A stretch of DNA of 64,000 nt from Rhizobium leguminosarum (GCF_001652265.1 NZ_LWBS01000327.1:186001-250000), one strand, 5' to 3'. Positions 53,460-61,432 are shown, numbered from the stretch's first letter. The notes: generated from the sequence alone by a model not told the origin. Numbers and translations are program-made.

Positions 53460-55244
53460 ATGAACAAGGAGCACGATCCGTTTCGGATGTTCCTGCTCGG
53501 GCCTTTTGCCCTTGTGGACGCTGGGGGGCGGTCGGTTACTCCGAAATCCAAAAAGGCACAGGCTCTTCTGGCGATGCTTGCATTGTCCGCCCGGGGCTCG
53601 CGCTCGAGAATCTGGCTTAGAGACAAGCTGTGGAGCGATCGCTCCGACGATCAGGCGGCAGCCAGTCTACGCCAGGCGCTTTTGGACATTCATAAGAGTC
53701 TGGGGCCGGCACGAGATCTCCTGATTGCGGATAAGAATACCGTTTGGCTGGATACGGAACGACTCGTGCTCGATACCGACCTGGTGGCTCGGACGGAGCG
53801 GTCTCCGGATCAAGTCACCGACGAATTGCTCGAAGGTATCGACATCCGCGACCCCGAATTCGAGGACTGGTTGGCGCTGGAACGGCAAAACTGGTATCGC
53901 CGCCTCGATGAAGGACAAGTCCACGATGTCTTCGAGCCGCGACAGCAGCCGAGCCGCGATATCGCCAAACATTCCGCCCTGCTGCCTTTAACAGGCGCCC
54001 CGGATACGCCGAGAACAGGCAAACCCGTGGACATCGCCAGCAGCGACCCATATCGACAGCGGGTCGGCGGTGGCTGGCAATGGATGATGGCTCTTCTGTC
54101 CCCCATCGTGGTGGGTGCCGGCGAGGGCGGACAAATTGCTGCGACACGGTTCCAGAATCTCATTGCAAAAGCCATCATCGATGGGCTGGGCTTTGGCGTC
54201 ACCGACCTCTCCTTCACCTTGCCGAATATTGAGGAGAGCGAACAGCAGATCAGCCTTCCGCTATGCCTACAGCTTCGCCTGACGTTTGATGGTGACATGG
54301 TGCTGATCGAACTGGTGATGAAGCACCTGATCAACAACCGTATTCATTGGCTGGGCAGTCAGGCAATCAACCGCACGCAGTTCGAGAGGGGCGAGTTCGG
54401 CATCGCCGCTGCGCTGATCAGCCAGGCCGTCGATCAGCTGGCCTATTTCCAGGAGATCCAGGCAACCGACAGCCGATTGTCGCAGGACGGCCTCCTGATC
54501 GACGCCGTCAATGCGATTTTTCGGCTGTCGCGCGACGACCTCGATAACGCGGAGCGGCGCCTGGAAGAACAGATCCAGTATCAGCCGCGGTCATCGACTT
54601 TTGCCTGGCTGTCATTCATTCGGACTTTCCAGGTCGGCCAACGGTTCAACGCGCTGGACGCGCACCTGATCGAGGAAGCCCAGGCCTATGCACGCAAGGC
54701 GCTCGAACTCGATCCGCAGAATTCCGTGTCGCTCGCGCTCGTCGGCCACGTCCATTCGTTCCTGTTCGGCGAATACGACTATGCGGCCAACCTGTTCGAA
54801 AAATCGATCCGCCTGAATCCGGCCCTGCCGCTCAGTTGGGACCTCTACGCGATGCTGCACTGCTATGCAGGCCAGCCCGACAAGGCGGTGGCCATGGCGC
54901 GTTGGGTACAAGAGCTCGGCGTCTACAGCCCGCATAAATATTACTTCGATACGACCAAATGCATTGCGGCAGCGCTTGCGGGCGATCATGCCGCAGCCAT
55001 AGCTGCAGGCGAAGAAGCCCTGCGCGCCCGGCCGAACTTCAACAGTCTGCTGCGCTATCTTACCTCCAGTCACGCCCATTCCAACAATCTCGGCGGCGCG
55101 CGGCATTACCTGCAGCGTCTTGAGGCGGTCGAGGGCGGCTTCTCCATCAACGCCTTCCGCGGCAGCGGCTATCCGCTGCTCGACACAGGCGGCGGCCAGA
55201 TCTTGATCGACGGCCTGCTCAAGGCCGGCGCCAAGCTGCGCTGA
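53460..55244 (+). CDS. SARP-like winged-helix / TPR transcriptional regulator
   Basis: 594 aa from the ATG at MNKEHDPF (GTG three codons earlier is an alternative). Residues about 8-100 have the SARP/OmpR-type winged-helix pattern: FRMFLLGPFALVDAGGRSVTP, KKAQALLAMLALS and RIWLRDKLWSDRSDDQAAASLRQALLDIHKSLG. A middle region without assignment follows (about 190-340). The last 230 residues are TPR-like (AQAYARKALELDPQNSVSLALVGHVHSFLFGEYDYAANLFEKSIRLNPALPLSWDLYAMLHCYAGQPDKAVAMAR). No membrane segment, ATPase or cyclase domain is seen. Forty-one bases before the PAP2-fold gene, it is the obvious candidate activator of the locus. Confidence 0.82.
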   Translation: MNKEHDPFRMFLLGPFALVDAGGRSVTPKSKKAQALLAMLALSARGSRSRIWLRDKLWSDRSDDQAAASLRQALLDIHKSLGPARDLLIADKNTVWLDTERLVLDTDLVARTERSPDQVTDELLEGIDIRDPEFEDWLALERQNWYRRLDEGQVHDVFEPRQQPSRDIAKHSALLPLTGAPDTPRTGKPVDIASSDPYRQRVGGGWQWMMALLSPIVVGAGEGGQIAATRFQNLIAKAIIDGLGFGVTDLSFTLPNIEESEQQISLPLCLQLRLTFDGDMVLIELVMKHLINNRIHWLGSQAINRTQFERGEFGIAAALISQAVDQLAYFQEIQATDSRLSQDGLLIDAVNAIFRLSRDDLDNAERRLEEQIQYQPRSSTFAWLSFIRTFQVGQRFNALDAHLIEEAQAYARKALELDPQNSVSLALVGHVHSFLFGEYDYAANLFEKSIRLNPALPLSWDLYAMLHCYAGQPDKAVAMARWVQELGVYSPHKYYFDTTKCIAAALAGDHAAAIAAGEEALRARPNFNSLLRYLTSSHAHSNNLGGARHYLQRLEAVEGGFSINAFRGSGYPLLDTGGGQILIDGLLKAGAKLR

Positions 55245-55285
55245 ACTCCGGACAAATCTTCACATCATCGCGCAAGGAGGCTGCA

Positions 55286-56314
55286 ATGGAAGCGGACACT
55301 ACCGAGGAATCGCAATCGAAAATTGTTTTATTTCTAAACAGTTATAAATTCAGGATAGAGCCGGATTCGGTCCGTCCATGCGAACCCAGGGACGATGCCG
55401 GTGCTGATCCTCTCGCCGGTGCATCACCGGCTGCACCCGATGCGGCCTCCGAAGCTGTGCTTTTCTTCGGCACGGATGACGATGGATCGCCCCTGCCCGG
55501 GCCCATGATGGCGACGACGGCCGTAGCCTCGGTCCTCAACAAGAGCGTTGCAAACAAGTCGGTGCTCAACAAGGCGTCGCTGAACAAAAACAAGAACAAA
55601 AATAAGAATAAGAACAAGAACAAGTCGACGATGGACGGCGGCAGCCTCGGCGTGTCGCAGCTTATCCCCTCCTTCGAGCTGCGCAGGCTGCACCAGCAGC
55701 CGTCACGCAACGCATATACCGCGGCGCGGCGCTTCACCTGGGAAAAGCTGGATATACTTCCGCCCCCCGGCCCGGATTATACCCGCCTCGAAACGACGGT
55801 ACTGCTCTCCATGCAACGCCGCGACCGCGAACGTGTGCGCCGCCTGCCCGACATTCAAATCGAGTCGACGATCTCCGTGGGGGAATTCACCCGCGCATTG
55901 CATATCGAGGACCTCGGCGGTTTCGAGCAGACGGAAGGTCTTTTCCAGGCAATCCTGACGGCCTGCGAATATGTCGGGCTGATTTACAAAAGCCAGTTCA
56001 ACCGGCTGCGGCCAAATCAGTTCGAGCCCATGCTGCGGCCATTGCTGGCCGTGCCGGTCCACGAGTCCTATCCCAGCAACCACTCGTTCCAGTGCTTTTC
56101 GATCGCCTTCGCGTTCTCGACGATCCTGCCGGAACACCCGGCCACCGACGAGCTTGCCCGTATCGCCCAGAACGTCGCCGAAAACCGCGAATGGGCCGGC
56201 CTGCACTATCCGAGCGACACGCAGGCGGGGCGAGATCTCGCCCGACGCTTCGCTCCCTATCTCCACGACGCGTTCGGTCCTCTGTTCCAGGCCGTACACG
56301 ACGAATGGGTCTGA
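55286..56314 (+). CDS. PAP2/vanadium-haloperoxidase-fold protein with Asn-Lys repeat N-terminus
   Basis: 342 aa. The C-terminal two thirds carry the full PAP2 catalytic set: K235-x6-R242-P243 (KSQFNRLRP), P263-S264-N265-H266, and R301-x5-H307-x3-D311 (REWAGLHYPSD). This fold serves acid phosphatases and vanadium haloperoxidases; which activity applies is unknown. The first 115 residues are different: probably disordered, with four pentads (SVLNK, SVANK, SVLNK, ASLNK at 82-101) running into (Asn-Lys)7 at 100-113. No signal peptide or membrane helix, unlike most PAP2 enzymes. AAGGAGG precedes the ATG. Thirty-three bases before the subtilase gene. Confidence 0.85.
   Translation: MEADTTEESQSKIVLFLNSYKFRIEPDSVRPCEPRDDAGADPLAGASPAAPDAASEAVLFFGTDDDGSPLPGPMMATTAVASVLNKSVANKSVLNKASLNKNKNKNKNKNKNKSTMDGGSLGVSQLIPSFELRRLHQQPSRNAYTAARRFTWEKLDILPPPGPDYTRLETTVLLSMQRRDRERVRRLPDIQIESTISVGEFTRALHIEDLGGFEQTEGLFQAILTACEYVGLIYKSQFNRLRPNQFEPMLRPLLAVPVHESYPSNHSFQCFSIAFAFSTILPEHPATDELARIAQNVAENREWAGLHYPSDTQAGRDLARRFAPYLHDAFGPLFQAVHDEWV
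55583..55624 (+). repeat. Hexanucleotide repeat encoding (Asn-Lys)7
   Basis: Seven consecutive 6-base units of the form AAY-AAR (AACAAA, AACAAG, AATAAG variants). It is strikingly AT-rich inside a GC-rich gene. Because the unit is six bases, gain or loss of copies keeps the reading frame and would only change tract length. Confidence 0.9.
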
Positions 56315-56347
56315 ATTCGCCAGCTGCTGCTCAACAGGATCATAACC

Positions 56348-58042
56348 ATGACGGATCAAACACAAATGCCTGAGCCCGCACCGATCAACTACTATTATCT
56401 CTGGCACCTGACTGCCCTTGGCGTGGTCGACGCAGAATACGGAGCGGTTCCGCCGGCACCTCCAGCGCTCGATGTGAGCGCCGCACGCGCGCTCCCCGAT
56501 CCCCTCATCACCGGCACGGTCTGGGATGCTATCACTTCCGCCGGCCCGTTGCGACCCGCACGGGTCGCGTTGATCGATGTCGGCGTATCTCCGGATCATC
56601 CCAATCTGGCAACCCGGATTGACCGGGAGGCGTCAATCGATTTGACGACCCATCGTTACGGTGCGCGCGTGCTCGAAATTCTTGATACGACCACGTCCTT
56701 CGACCGCGAGGAAAGGCATGCCTTCTTTGCCGGGCTCGACATCGCTCCGCTCGGCAATATCGCCCTTTCGAATGACGACCGGGACTATCTCAGTGATCTG
56801 GTTGCCGACTACGCCGCGTCGGAAGGGGTACTCCGGCGGCTCTACAATCCGGAATCGCTTTTTGCATCGCATGGTACCTGCTGTGCAGGGCTGATCGTCG
56901 GCGAACCCGCCGTTGTTGCGGAAGAAGGCTCGCCAAGCCTTCCGCCGGAAGGAGCCTTCTATGGGAATGGCGACGAGCTGCGCACGAGCGGCAATCGCAA
57001 TGTCATCCCCTATTTCGGCGTTGATCCTTTCTCGAGGCTCATCTCGATCAGAACGTCCTTCGAAGACGATGTCAGGCAGTTCATTGCGGCCTTTCTTTAT
57101 GCCTATCATCAGAAAGCAGACGTGATCGTCTTGCCGCGCGGTCTGCCCGACCCGAAACGCAGCATCGTTGATCCGAAGAACGAGCTGAAGGCCGACCTGG
57201 AATTATGGAAAAACCAGGATGCCGCCAATCTGTTCACGCGCATTGCCGTTGCTGATCAGGGTGGGCCTGAACTGGAGCCGAAGGCTGCGCAGAAAGGTTC
57301 CAATCCGGATCGCCCGTGGCATGTCCTCAAACAACTCGTCCTCGCCATCAGCCGGCACATCCCGATCGTCTGCGCCGCAGGAAACAGTGGCGAGAGCCAG
57401 CTGATCTATCCGGCAAGCCTTGCCGCCGACGACAACGGCATCATTGCAGTTGGGGCCGTTACCGTCGAAGGTTTCCGTTCGGGCTACAGCAATTACGGCG
57501 AAGGATTGACGGTAGTCTCCCCCTCTGACGACGGGGAGGTCTTCAACAGGCATCAGTTGCGCCTCGACCGGCTTACTCCATTTGCCGCGCAGCATGACTA
57601 CAGCGCCTTTCGAACGCGGGAATACTACTATTCGCACTTCTCGCTGCTGACGACGGACCTCTCGGGGATTTTCGGCTATAATCAGGGCGCCGATCCGTGG
57701 TCGGCAATCGTGCCCTTCGGAACCAATCCGGGCATCGGGGGCGGATACTACACCGCCTTCGGGGGCACATCAGGCGCGTCGGCGCAGGTGGGCGGGCTAT
57801 GCGCCCTGATACAGCGGGCCTACAAAAGCCGCCACAATCCCGGTGACCGCCTCTCGGGGCCTCAAGTGAAATCAATTCTGAAGACCGCATCCCGCCTGGA
57901 CGCCATTGTCGCGCCCGGAACGAGGAAATTGACGGCGGATTGCATGAACGCCGAGAGCGAGGACGCCGTCGAGATGGCCTATTTCTTTGGAGCGGGCCTG
58001 CCAAATGCGCGTGCGGCGGTACAGGCAGCTCTGGCCATCTGA
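56348..58042 (+). CDS. Cytosolic subtilisin-like serine protease (peptidase S8)
   Basis: 564 aa with the complete subtilase site: Asp77 in VALIDVGVSPDHPNL, His175 in SHGTCCAGLI, oxyanion Asn346 in CAAGNSGES and nucleophile Ser475 in GGTSGASAQ. The residue after GTSxA is Ser-Ala-Gln rather than the common Ser-Met/Ala-Pro. There is no signal peptide and no evident pro-domain; the N-terminus (MTDQTQMPEPAPINYYYLWHLT) seems to be a short accessory stretch. Two insertions (about 100-170 and 185-290) enlarge the domain. Cytosolic subtilases of this kind act as maturation proteases in several peptide natural-product pathways. Followed by a terminator. Confidence 0.9.
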   Translation: MTDQTQMPEPAPINYYYLWHLTALGVVDAEYGAVPPAPPALDVSAARALPDPLITGTVWDAITSAGPLRPARVALIDVGVSPDHPNLATRIDREASIDLTTHRYGARVLEILDTTTSFDREERHAFFAGLDIAPLGNIALSNDDRDYLSDLVADYAASEGVLRRLYNPESLFASHGTCCAGLIVGEPAVVAEEGSPSLPPEGAFYGNGDELRTSGNRNVIPYFGVDPFSRLISIRTSFEDDVRQFIAAFLYAYHQKADVIVLPRGLPDPKRSIVDPKNELKADLELWKNQDAANLFTRIAVADQGGPELEPKAAQKGSNPDRPWHVLKQLVLAISRHIPIVCAAGNSGESQLIYPASLAADDNGIIAVGAVTVEGFRSGYSNYGEGLTVVSPSDDGEVFNRHQLRLDRLTPFAAQHDYSAFRTREYYYSHFSLLTTDLSGIFGYNQGADPWSAIVPFGTNPGIGGGYYTAFGGTSGASAQVGGLCALIQRAYKSRHNPGDRLSGPQVKSILKTASRLDAIVAPGTRKLTADCMNAESEDAVEMAYFFGAGLPNARAAVQAALAI

Positions 58043-58068
58043 GCCCCGGGGATGCTTTTCCCAGATTC

Positions 58069-58096
58069 CAAGCCTCCTCCATCGAGGGGGCTTTTT
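58069..58096 (+). terminator. Intrinsic terminator after the subtilase gene
   Basis: AGCCTCCTC pairs with GAGGGGGCT (one G-U pair) around a short CATC loop, followed by TTTTTCTTTG. It separates the first half of the locus (regulator, PAP2-fold, protease) from the second half (HQAGH protein, ThiF-like, small protein), which must have its own promoter or rely on read-through. Confidence 0.8.
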
Positions 58097-58283
58097 CTTT
58101 GTTTACGCCCTTTTTACGGATTTTTGACGCGGTACTGGCGGGCGAATGACGCCCTTGGGCAATAGTGCCTCTCAACGGACGGCACCTACCGTTCCGATGC
58201 CAGACGAAGCCGGCCCGAACCGGGGCATCTTCGCCCGACATGCAACCTTGTTTCACCAGAAGACAAACCCACGGAGGCTGTCG

Positions 58284-59729
58284 ATGTCCGCGTCTCGCAC
58301 TCAACAATTGGCAGATGAGGCACGCCACCTGCTCAGGGGCAATCCCCTGATGGCAAGCACCGTCTCCCTGCAGCGCGTCGCAACTCGCAACCTTTTAAAG
58401 CGACGCTTCCAATATGGGTGCACGCTCGCAGCGGGTTCGAAGCTTACCAATTGTTCGGCCGGGGTAGAGGCGCTGTCACGACATTTCCCCGGCCTTGCAG
58501 ATGGCGGATACACTCGCCTGCTGGAACTTCCCCCAGCGGCTGCCGAACCGGTCAGTGCCGACCCATATCGTTCGTCCGTGCTTGCAGCCTGGATGGGTGG
58601 GCTCGCGTGGAGCCTTGAATGGCAGGCGGGAGGCCCCGATGCGCAGATCGTCAGCGGCTATCTGCAGTCGGATCTGATCGCATCGGATCTTGAACTCGAA
58701 CGTCAACCGGCGCGCCGGCTCTCTTGCGGCATCGGCCTCGCCCTCATTGAAAGTCCGGCACGGAGCCGTGTCATGCAAGCCCTCCTCAGCCAATGCATGC
58801 CGAGCTATCGCGGTTCCGACTATCCCATCACTGACGGCGCGGAATTGGATCGCATCGCCGACCATCTGGAGAGCGCCTTCGCGCTAATCGCGAAATTGGA
58901 CGTGTACGGCTATCAGCGCCTGATCGCCGGCCTGCACACGCTTCACGTTGGCGTGCGGCGCGAACCGCCGTGTTCGTTATCGAGTTCGAACGAATTGCCG
59001 GGCAGCGCGATCATCGTCCTTTCCAGAGAAAGATTGCGCGACGGCGATCATGCCGCGACCGCGGCCCAACTGCTTCACCAAGCGGGGCATGTCCTGCTGG
59101 GGTTTTATACGACCTCGGCGGCGGCATCCCTGCCTGGCGAGTTCCAATATGTTTCCCCATACAAGGAGGATCTACAGACGCTCGAGAGCATCCTGCATGT
59201 GACGTACACCATTCCCTGGGAGTGCGCCTTCCGCATGGCATGCCTATCCACCGAGACGGATCCTGAGCGCCGCACCTGGAAGATGGCATTCATAATTGCC
59301 TATGCCGCGCGGCAAGTTCCGCTCATCGATATCGCCCGGAAAGGAATCGAACGTCTCGGCGGCGATGTTCTCCTCGATCTCCCAGACATCGCCGCCATTC
59401 CTTCCTGGAGTAGCCGGATTCTGTTCCTCGTGGGCCAGTTGCTTGCCGAAGAGCCTATTGCGCACCGCCAGGCCCACCTTGCCGAGCGCCAGCGAGTTCT
59501 CGATCGCCAAGCCTGGGATATTGGACAGATGCTGCTACGCGGCAAGGAGCCGATCGATCCTCGGATGGGCCGGCGAGAGATCGATGACACCGGCGACAAT
59601 GTCAGCCTCTGGTATGACGGCAAATTCCACGTGATCGCGAAGGCGGCCGACCATGCGATGGGCAAGGATTACGCTTGCTACGCCGAGACGATCTGCGGAA
59701 CTGCGCCCAGCGAGATGGAGGCGATGTGA
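58284..59729 (+). CDS. HExxH-type peptide-modification-like protein with HQAGH motif
   Basis: 481 aa. From residue 255 the pattern AATAAQLLHQAGHVLLGFYT, then FQYVSPYKEDLQTLESILHVTYTI, parallels the RiPP-associated HExxH family (now linked to 2-oxoglutarate-dependent peptide beta-hydroxylation): HExxH, a following LG, a Y-x-x-(P/S)-(W/Y)-x-x-D-x-R/Q-x-L segment and a downstream LxHxxY. Here the motif reads His265-Gln-Ala-Gly-His269, so the Glu is Gln, while the later His305 is kept. The N-terminal 250 residues are not recognised. GGAGG lies six bases before the ATG. The stop overlaps the ThiF-like start by one base. Family assignment is from motif memory. Confidence 0.65.
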   Translation: MSASRTQQLADEARHLLRGNPLMASTVSLQRVATRNLLKRRFQYGCTLAAGSKLTNCSAGVEALSRHFPGLADGGYTRLLELPPAAAEPVSADPYRSSVLAAWMGGLAWSLEWQAGGPDAQIVSGYLQSDLIASDLELERQPARRLSCGIGLALIESPARSRVMQALLSQCMPSYRGSDYPITDGAELDRIADHLESAFALIAKLDVYGYQRLIAGLHTLHVGVRREPPCSLSSSNELPGSAIIVLSRERLRDGDHAATAAQLLHQAGHVLLGFYTTSAAASLPGEFQYVSPYKEDLQTLESILHVTYTIPWECAFRMACLSTETDPERRTWKMAFIIAYAARQVPLIDIARKGIERLGGDVLLDLPDIAAIPSWSSRILFLVGQLLAEEPIAHRQAHLAERQRVLDRQAWDIGQMLLRGKEPIDPRMGRREIDDTGDNVSLWYDGKFHVIAKAADHAMGKDYACYAETICGTAPSEMEAM

Positions 59730-60685
59730 TGGTCAATGATCGGTCCAAACGATTGTCAGCGACCGCCACCGCGTCCGTCGACTTCCCGAACCTCGTCACC
59801 CACAGCCTCGGGCGGGGCGGCCGGGGGGCTCTGTTCACCGGCAATAGTGCCGATTCTGTCGAGGAACAGAGCCCTCATGTTACCAGGTCTGCATTCGTCG
59901 TCTCGTTGAAGGCTTCCGATATGCCGGCGGAGGACGAATATGACTCCGCCGCAATCGATCACCACGACGCCATCCTGGCGCCTCTTTGCCATCGGCAACG
60001 CGACATCGAACGGTTTGGCGACATCGACTTCGTCATCATCGGATGCGGCTGCTTGGGCTCACAGATCGCCATCCAGCTCGCGGCCCTCGGCGCGCGCCAT
60101 TTTCTTCTCGTGGATGCGGATCGTATCGATGAGAACGACTTGAACCATCTCCCATGGGCAAACGAGGCTGATCTCGGCTGGCTGAAGACGGACAGGCTGG
60201 CGACCCATCTGGCCGCGGGTTTCTCGGCCACTGTCTTCGCGCTGCCGGAATTTGCGGAAGGCGCCTCGGCGCTACGGTTAATCGCAAACTACGCCAATAA
60301 CCCGTTCTTCATCCTCGCCGGCGGCGATTCTCGTCCAGCCCAAGATCTCCTGTCGGCCTGCCGAGCCTTGGAAGCCGGCCTGCCGCCTCATCTGCATGTG
60401 GGCCGCTCTGCAAACTATTGCATGGCAGGTCCTTTGGCCTTGCTGCATGAGGACGCATGTTCCGTCTGCCATTGCGCCATCCAAGTCGCAACCGACGACG
60501 GCTTACGCGCGCCGCCGGCCACCGTCGACAGCCAATTGGTAGCCAGCCTTGCCGTGTCGCAGATCGCCCAAAAATGCCTTTCGAGGCACTCGGTCGCCCG
60601 GGGACGCCAATGGACATTGGACCTCAAGGCGATCAGCCCGAGCTGCGCTCTCTCCAAACACCCCGAATGTAAGGTATGCCCATGA
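59729..60685 (+). CDS. ThiF/E1-like adenylyltransferase
   Basis: 318 aa. Residues about 75-318 are an E1-like domain: dinucleotide motif GCGCLGS (105-111), LLVDADRIDENDLNHLPW with Asp129/Asp131, Lys153 (LKTDRLA), and a zinc-type Cys set C244-x2-C247 and C314-x2-C317. The usual Arg after the DxDxxxxxNL region is His140. The N-terminal 75 residues are unassigned. Such enzymes adenylate a C-terminal carboxylate of a small protein or peptide (ThiS, MoaD, microcin C precursor). No ThiS/MoaD-like protein, E2 or JAB protease is nearby, so a dedicated peptide substrate is inferred. Coupled to genes on both sides by start-stop overlap. Confidence 0.85.
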   Translation: MVNDRSKRLSATATASVDFPNLVTHSLGRGGRGALFTGNSADSVEEQSPHVTRSAFVVSLKASDMPAEDEYDSAAIDHHDAILAPLCHRQRDIERFGDIDFVIIGCGCLGSQIAIQLAALGARHFLLVDADRIDENDLNHLPWANEADLGWLKTDRLATHLAAGFSATVFALPEFAEGASALRLIANYANNPFFILAGGDSRPAQDLLSACRALEAGLPPHLHVGRSANYCMAGPLALLHEDACSVCHCAIQVATDDGLRAPPATVDSQLVASLAVSQIAQKCLSRHSVARGRQWTLDLKAISPSCALSKHPECKVCP

Positions 60686-60936
60686 TCGCGCTATTTTCCT
60701 CGGGATATTGTTGCTCCGTTGGCGCAACTGCCGGAACGAACGATGAGCTGACAATAACCGAAGCTCTTTGTGATCCACTGATCGCCATGGTGATGCGCGC
60801 GGATGGCGTGACTTCCGAAGAGTTCAAGCGACTCCTTGAGGCGGCAGCCCATGAGCTAAAAACCAAATTGGCTAACTCCATCAACGGAGGATCGAAGGAG
60901 CAGGCAACGAGGACGCCCGCTTCTTCCCACCGATAG
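60682..60936 (+). CDS. 84-aa small protein overlapping the ThiF-like gene; candidate substrate peptide
   Basis: 84 aa from the ATG at 60682 that overlaps the ThiF-like stop (ATGA); AAGG lies seven bases upstream. An ATG two codons earlier is possible. Sequence order: a short N-terminal part with adjacent Cys (SGYCCSVGATAGTNDEL), a helix-forming segment (DPLIAMVMRADGVTSEEFKRLLEAAAHELKTKL), and a polar, Ser/Thr-rich tail ending TPASSHR. Small proteins with a DPLIxxVMxADxV helix are, from memory, scattered in proteobacteria without known function. Position and coupling make it the best candidate for the peptide that the locus modifies or cuts; this is inference. Confidence 0.7.
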   Translation: MIALFSSGYCCSVGATAGTNDELTITEALCDPLIAMVMRADGVTSEEFKRLLEAAAHELKTKLANSINGGSKEQATRTPASSHR

Positions 60937-61060
60937 GAGGATACGCGACATCTTTGTCGAGATGACGCGGAAGATGGTTGACGAGTATGTGTGGCCAATC
61001 CCGGTCCGAAACCATGGCCCGGCATTGGCAGCACTGGCCGTCCCGCGGAATTCAGGCGCA

Positions 61061-61366
61061 ATGAGATTCGATATGTTGAGAAAGTTCCCAACGATAATTC
61101 TGGTTTTTGCGGACGGGAAAGATCGCAAGGTGATCCGTACCGCTCACGAGGCTGCCCAACTGTTGCTGAAGGAGTGGCCCACCGACGATGGTGAGGAATT
61201 CCTCACGGCGGTGAGAATCTGTCTGGAGGTCCTTACCGGAGAGAGCGAGCCCGAGAAATTGCATGAGGCAATCGTCCGCGCCGCATATGAGGCGGGTATT
61301 GCAGCGATCACGACTGATAACCGCCTTGGGATTCTCAGGATCTATCCGGTCAGCGAGGCCAGATAG
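61061..61366 (+). CDS. DUF982 family small protein
   Basis: 101 aa. Matches the rhizobial DUF982 pattern: FADGKDRKVIRTAHEAAQLLLKEWPTDDGEEFLTAVRICLEVLTGESEPEKLHEAIVRAAYEAGI. The frame stays open back to 60962 with a GTG/ATG choice; MRFDMLRKF was taken as start because the conserved domain begins there. DUF982 genes occur in many copies in Rhizobium, with no known function. It may be unrelated to the preceding modification-like locus. Confidence 0.75.
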   Translation: MRFDMLRKFPTIILVFADGKDRKVIRTAHEAAQLLLKEWPTDDGEEFLTAVRICLEVLTGESEPEKLHEAIVRAAYEAGIAAITTDNRLGILRIYPVSEAR

Positions 61367-61432
61367 TTGACGGCCGCGCAGGTGCTCATCGCAATCCTAG
61401 AACAGTGGCTGCAATACGACTGATCCGACCCG

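Noticed and set aside
55583..55624. Simple-sequence repeat as a phase-variation switch
   Set aside because: The unit is six bases, so slippage cannot shift the reading frame. Length polymorphism is possible but not on/off switching at the translational level.
59729..60685. Type II CBASS or bacterial ubiquitin-like conjugation system
   Set aside because: A ThiF/E1-like protein is present, but no cyclic nucleotide synthase, E2, JAB protease, ubiquitin-like protein or effector is seen nearby.
56348..60685. Cyanobactin-type cluster
   Set aside because: A subtilase occurs, but there is no PatG-like macrocyclase domain, no YcaO heterocyclase and no precursor with cyanobactin recognition sequences.
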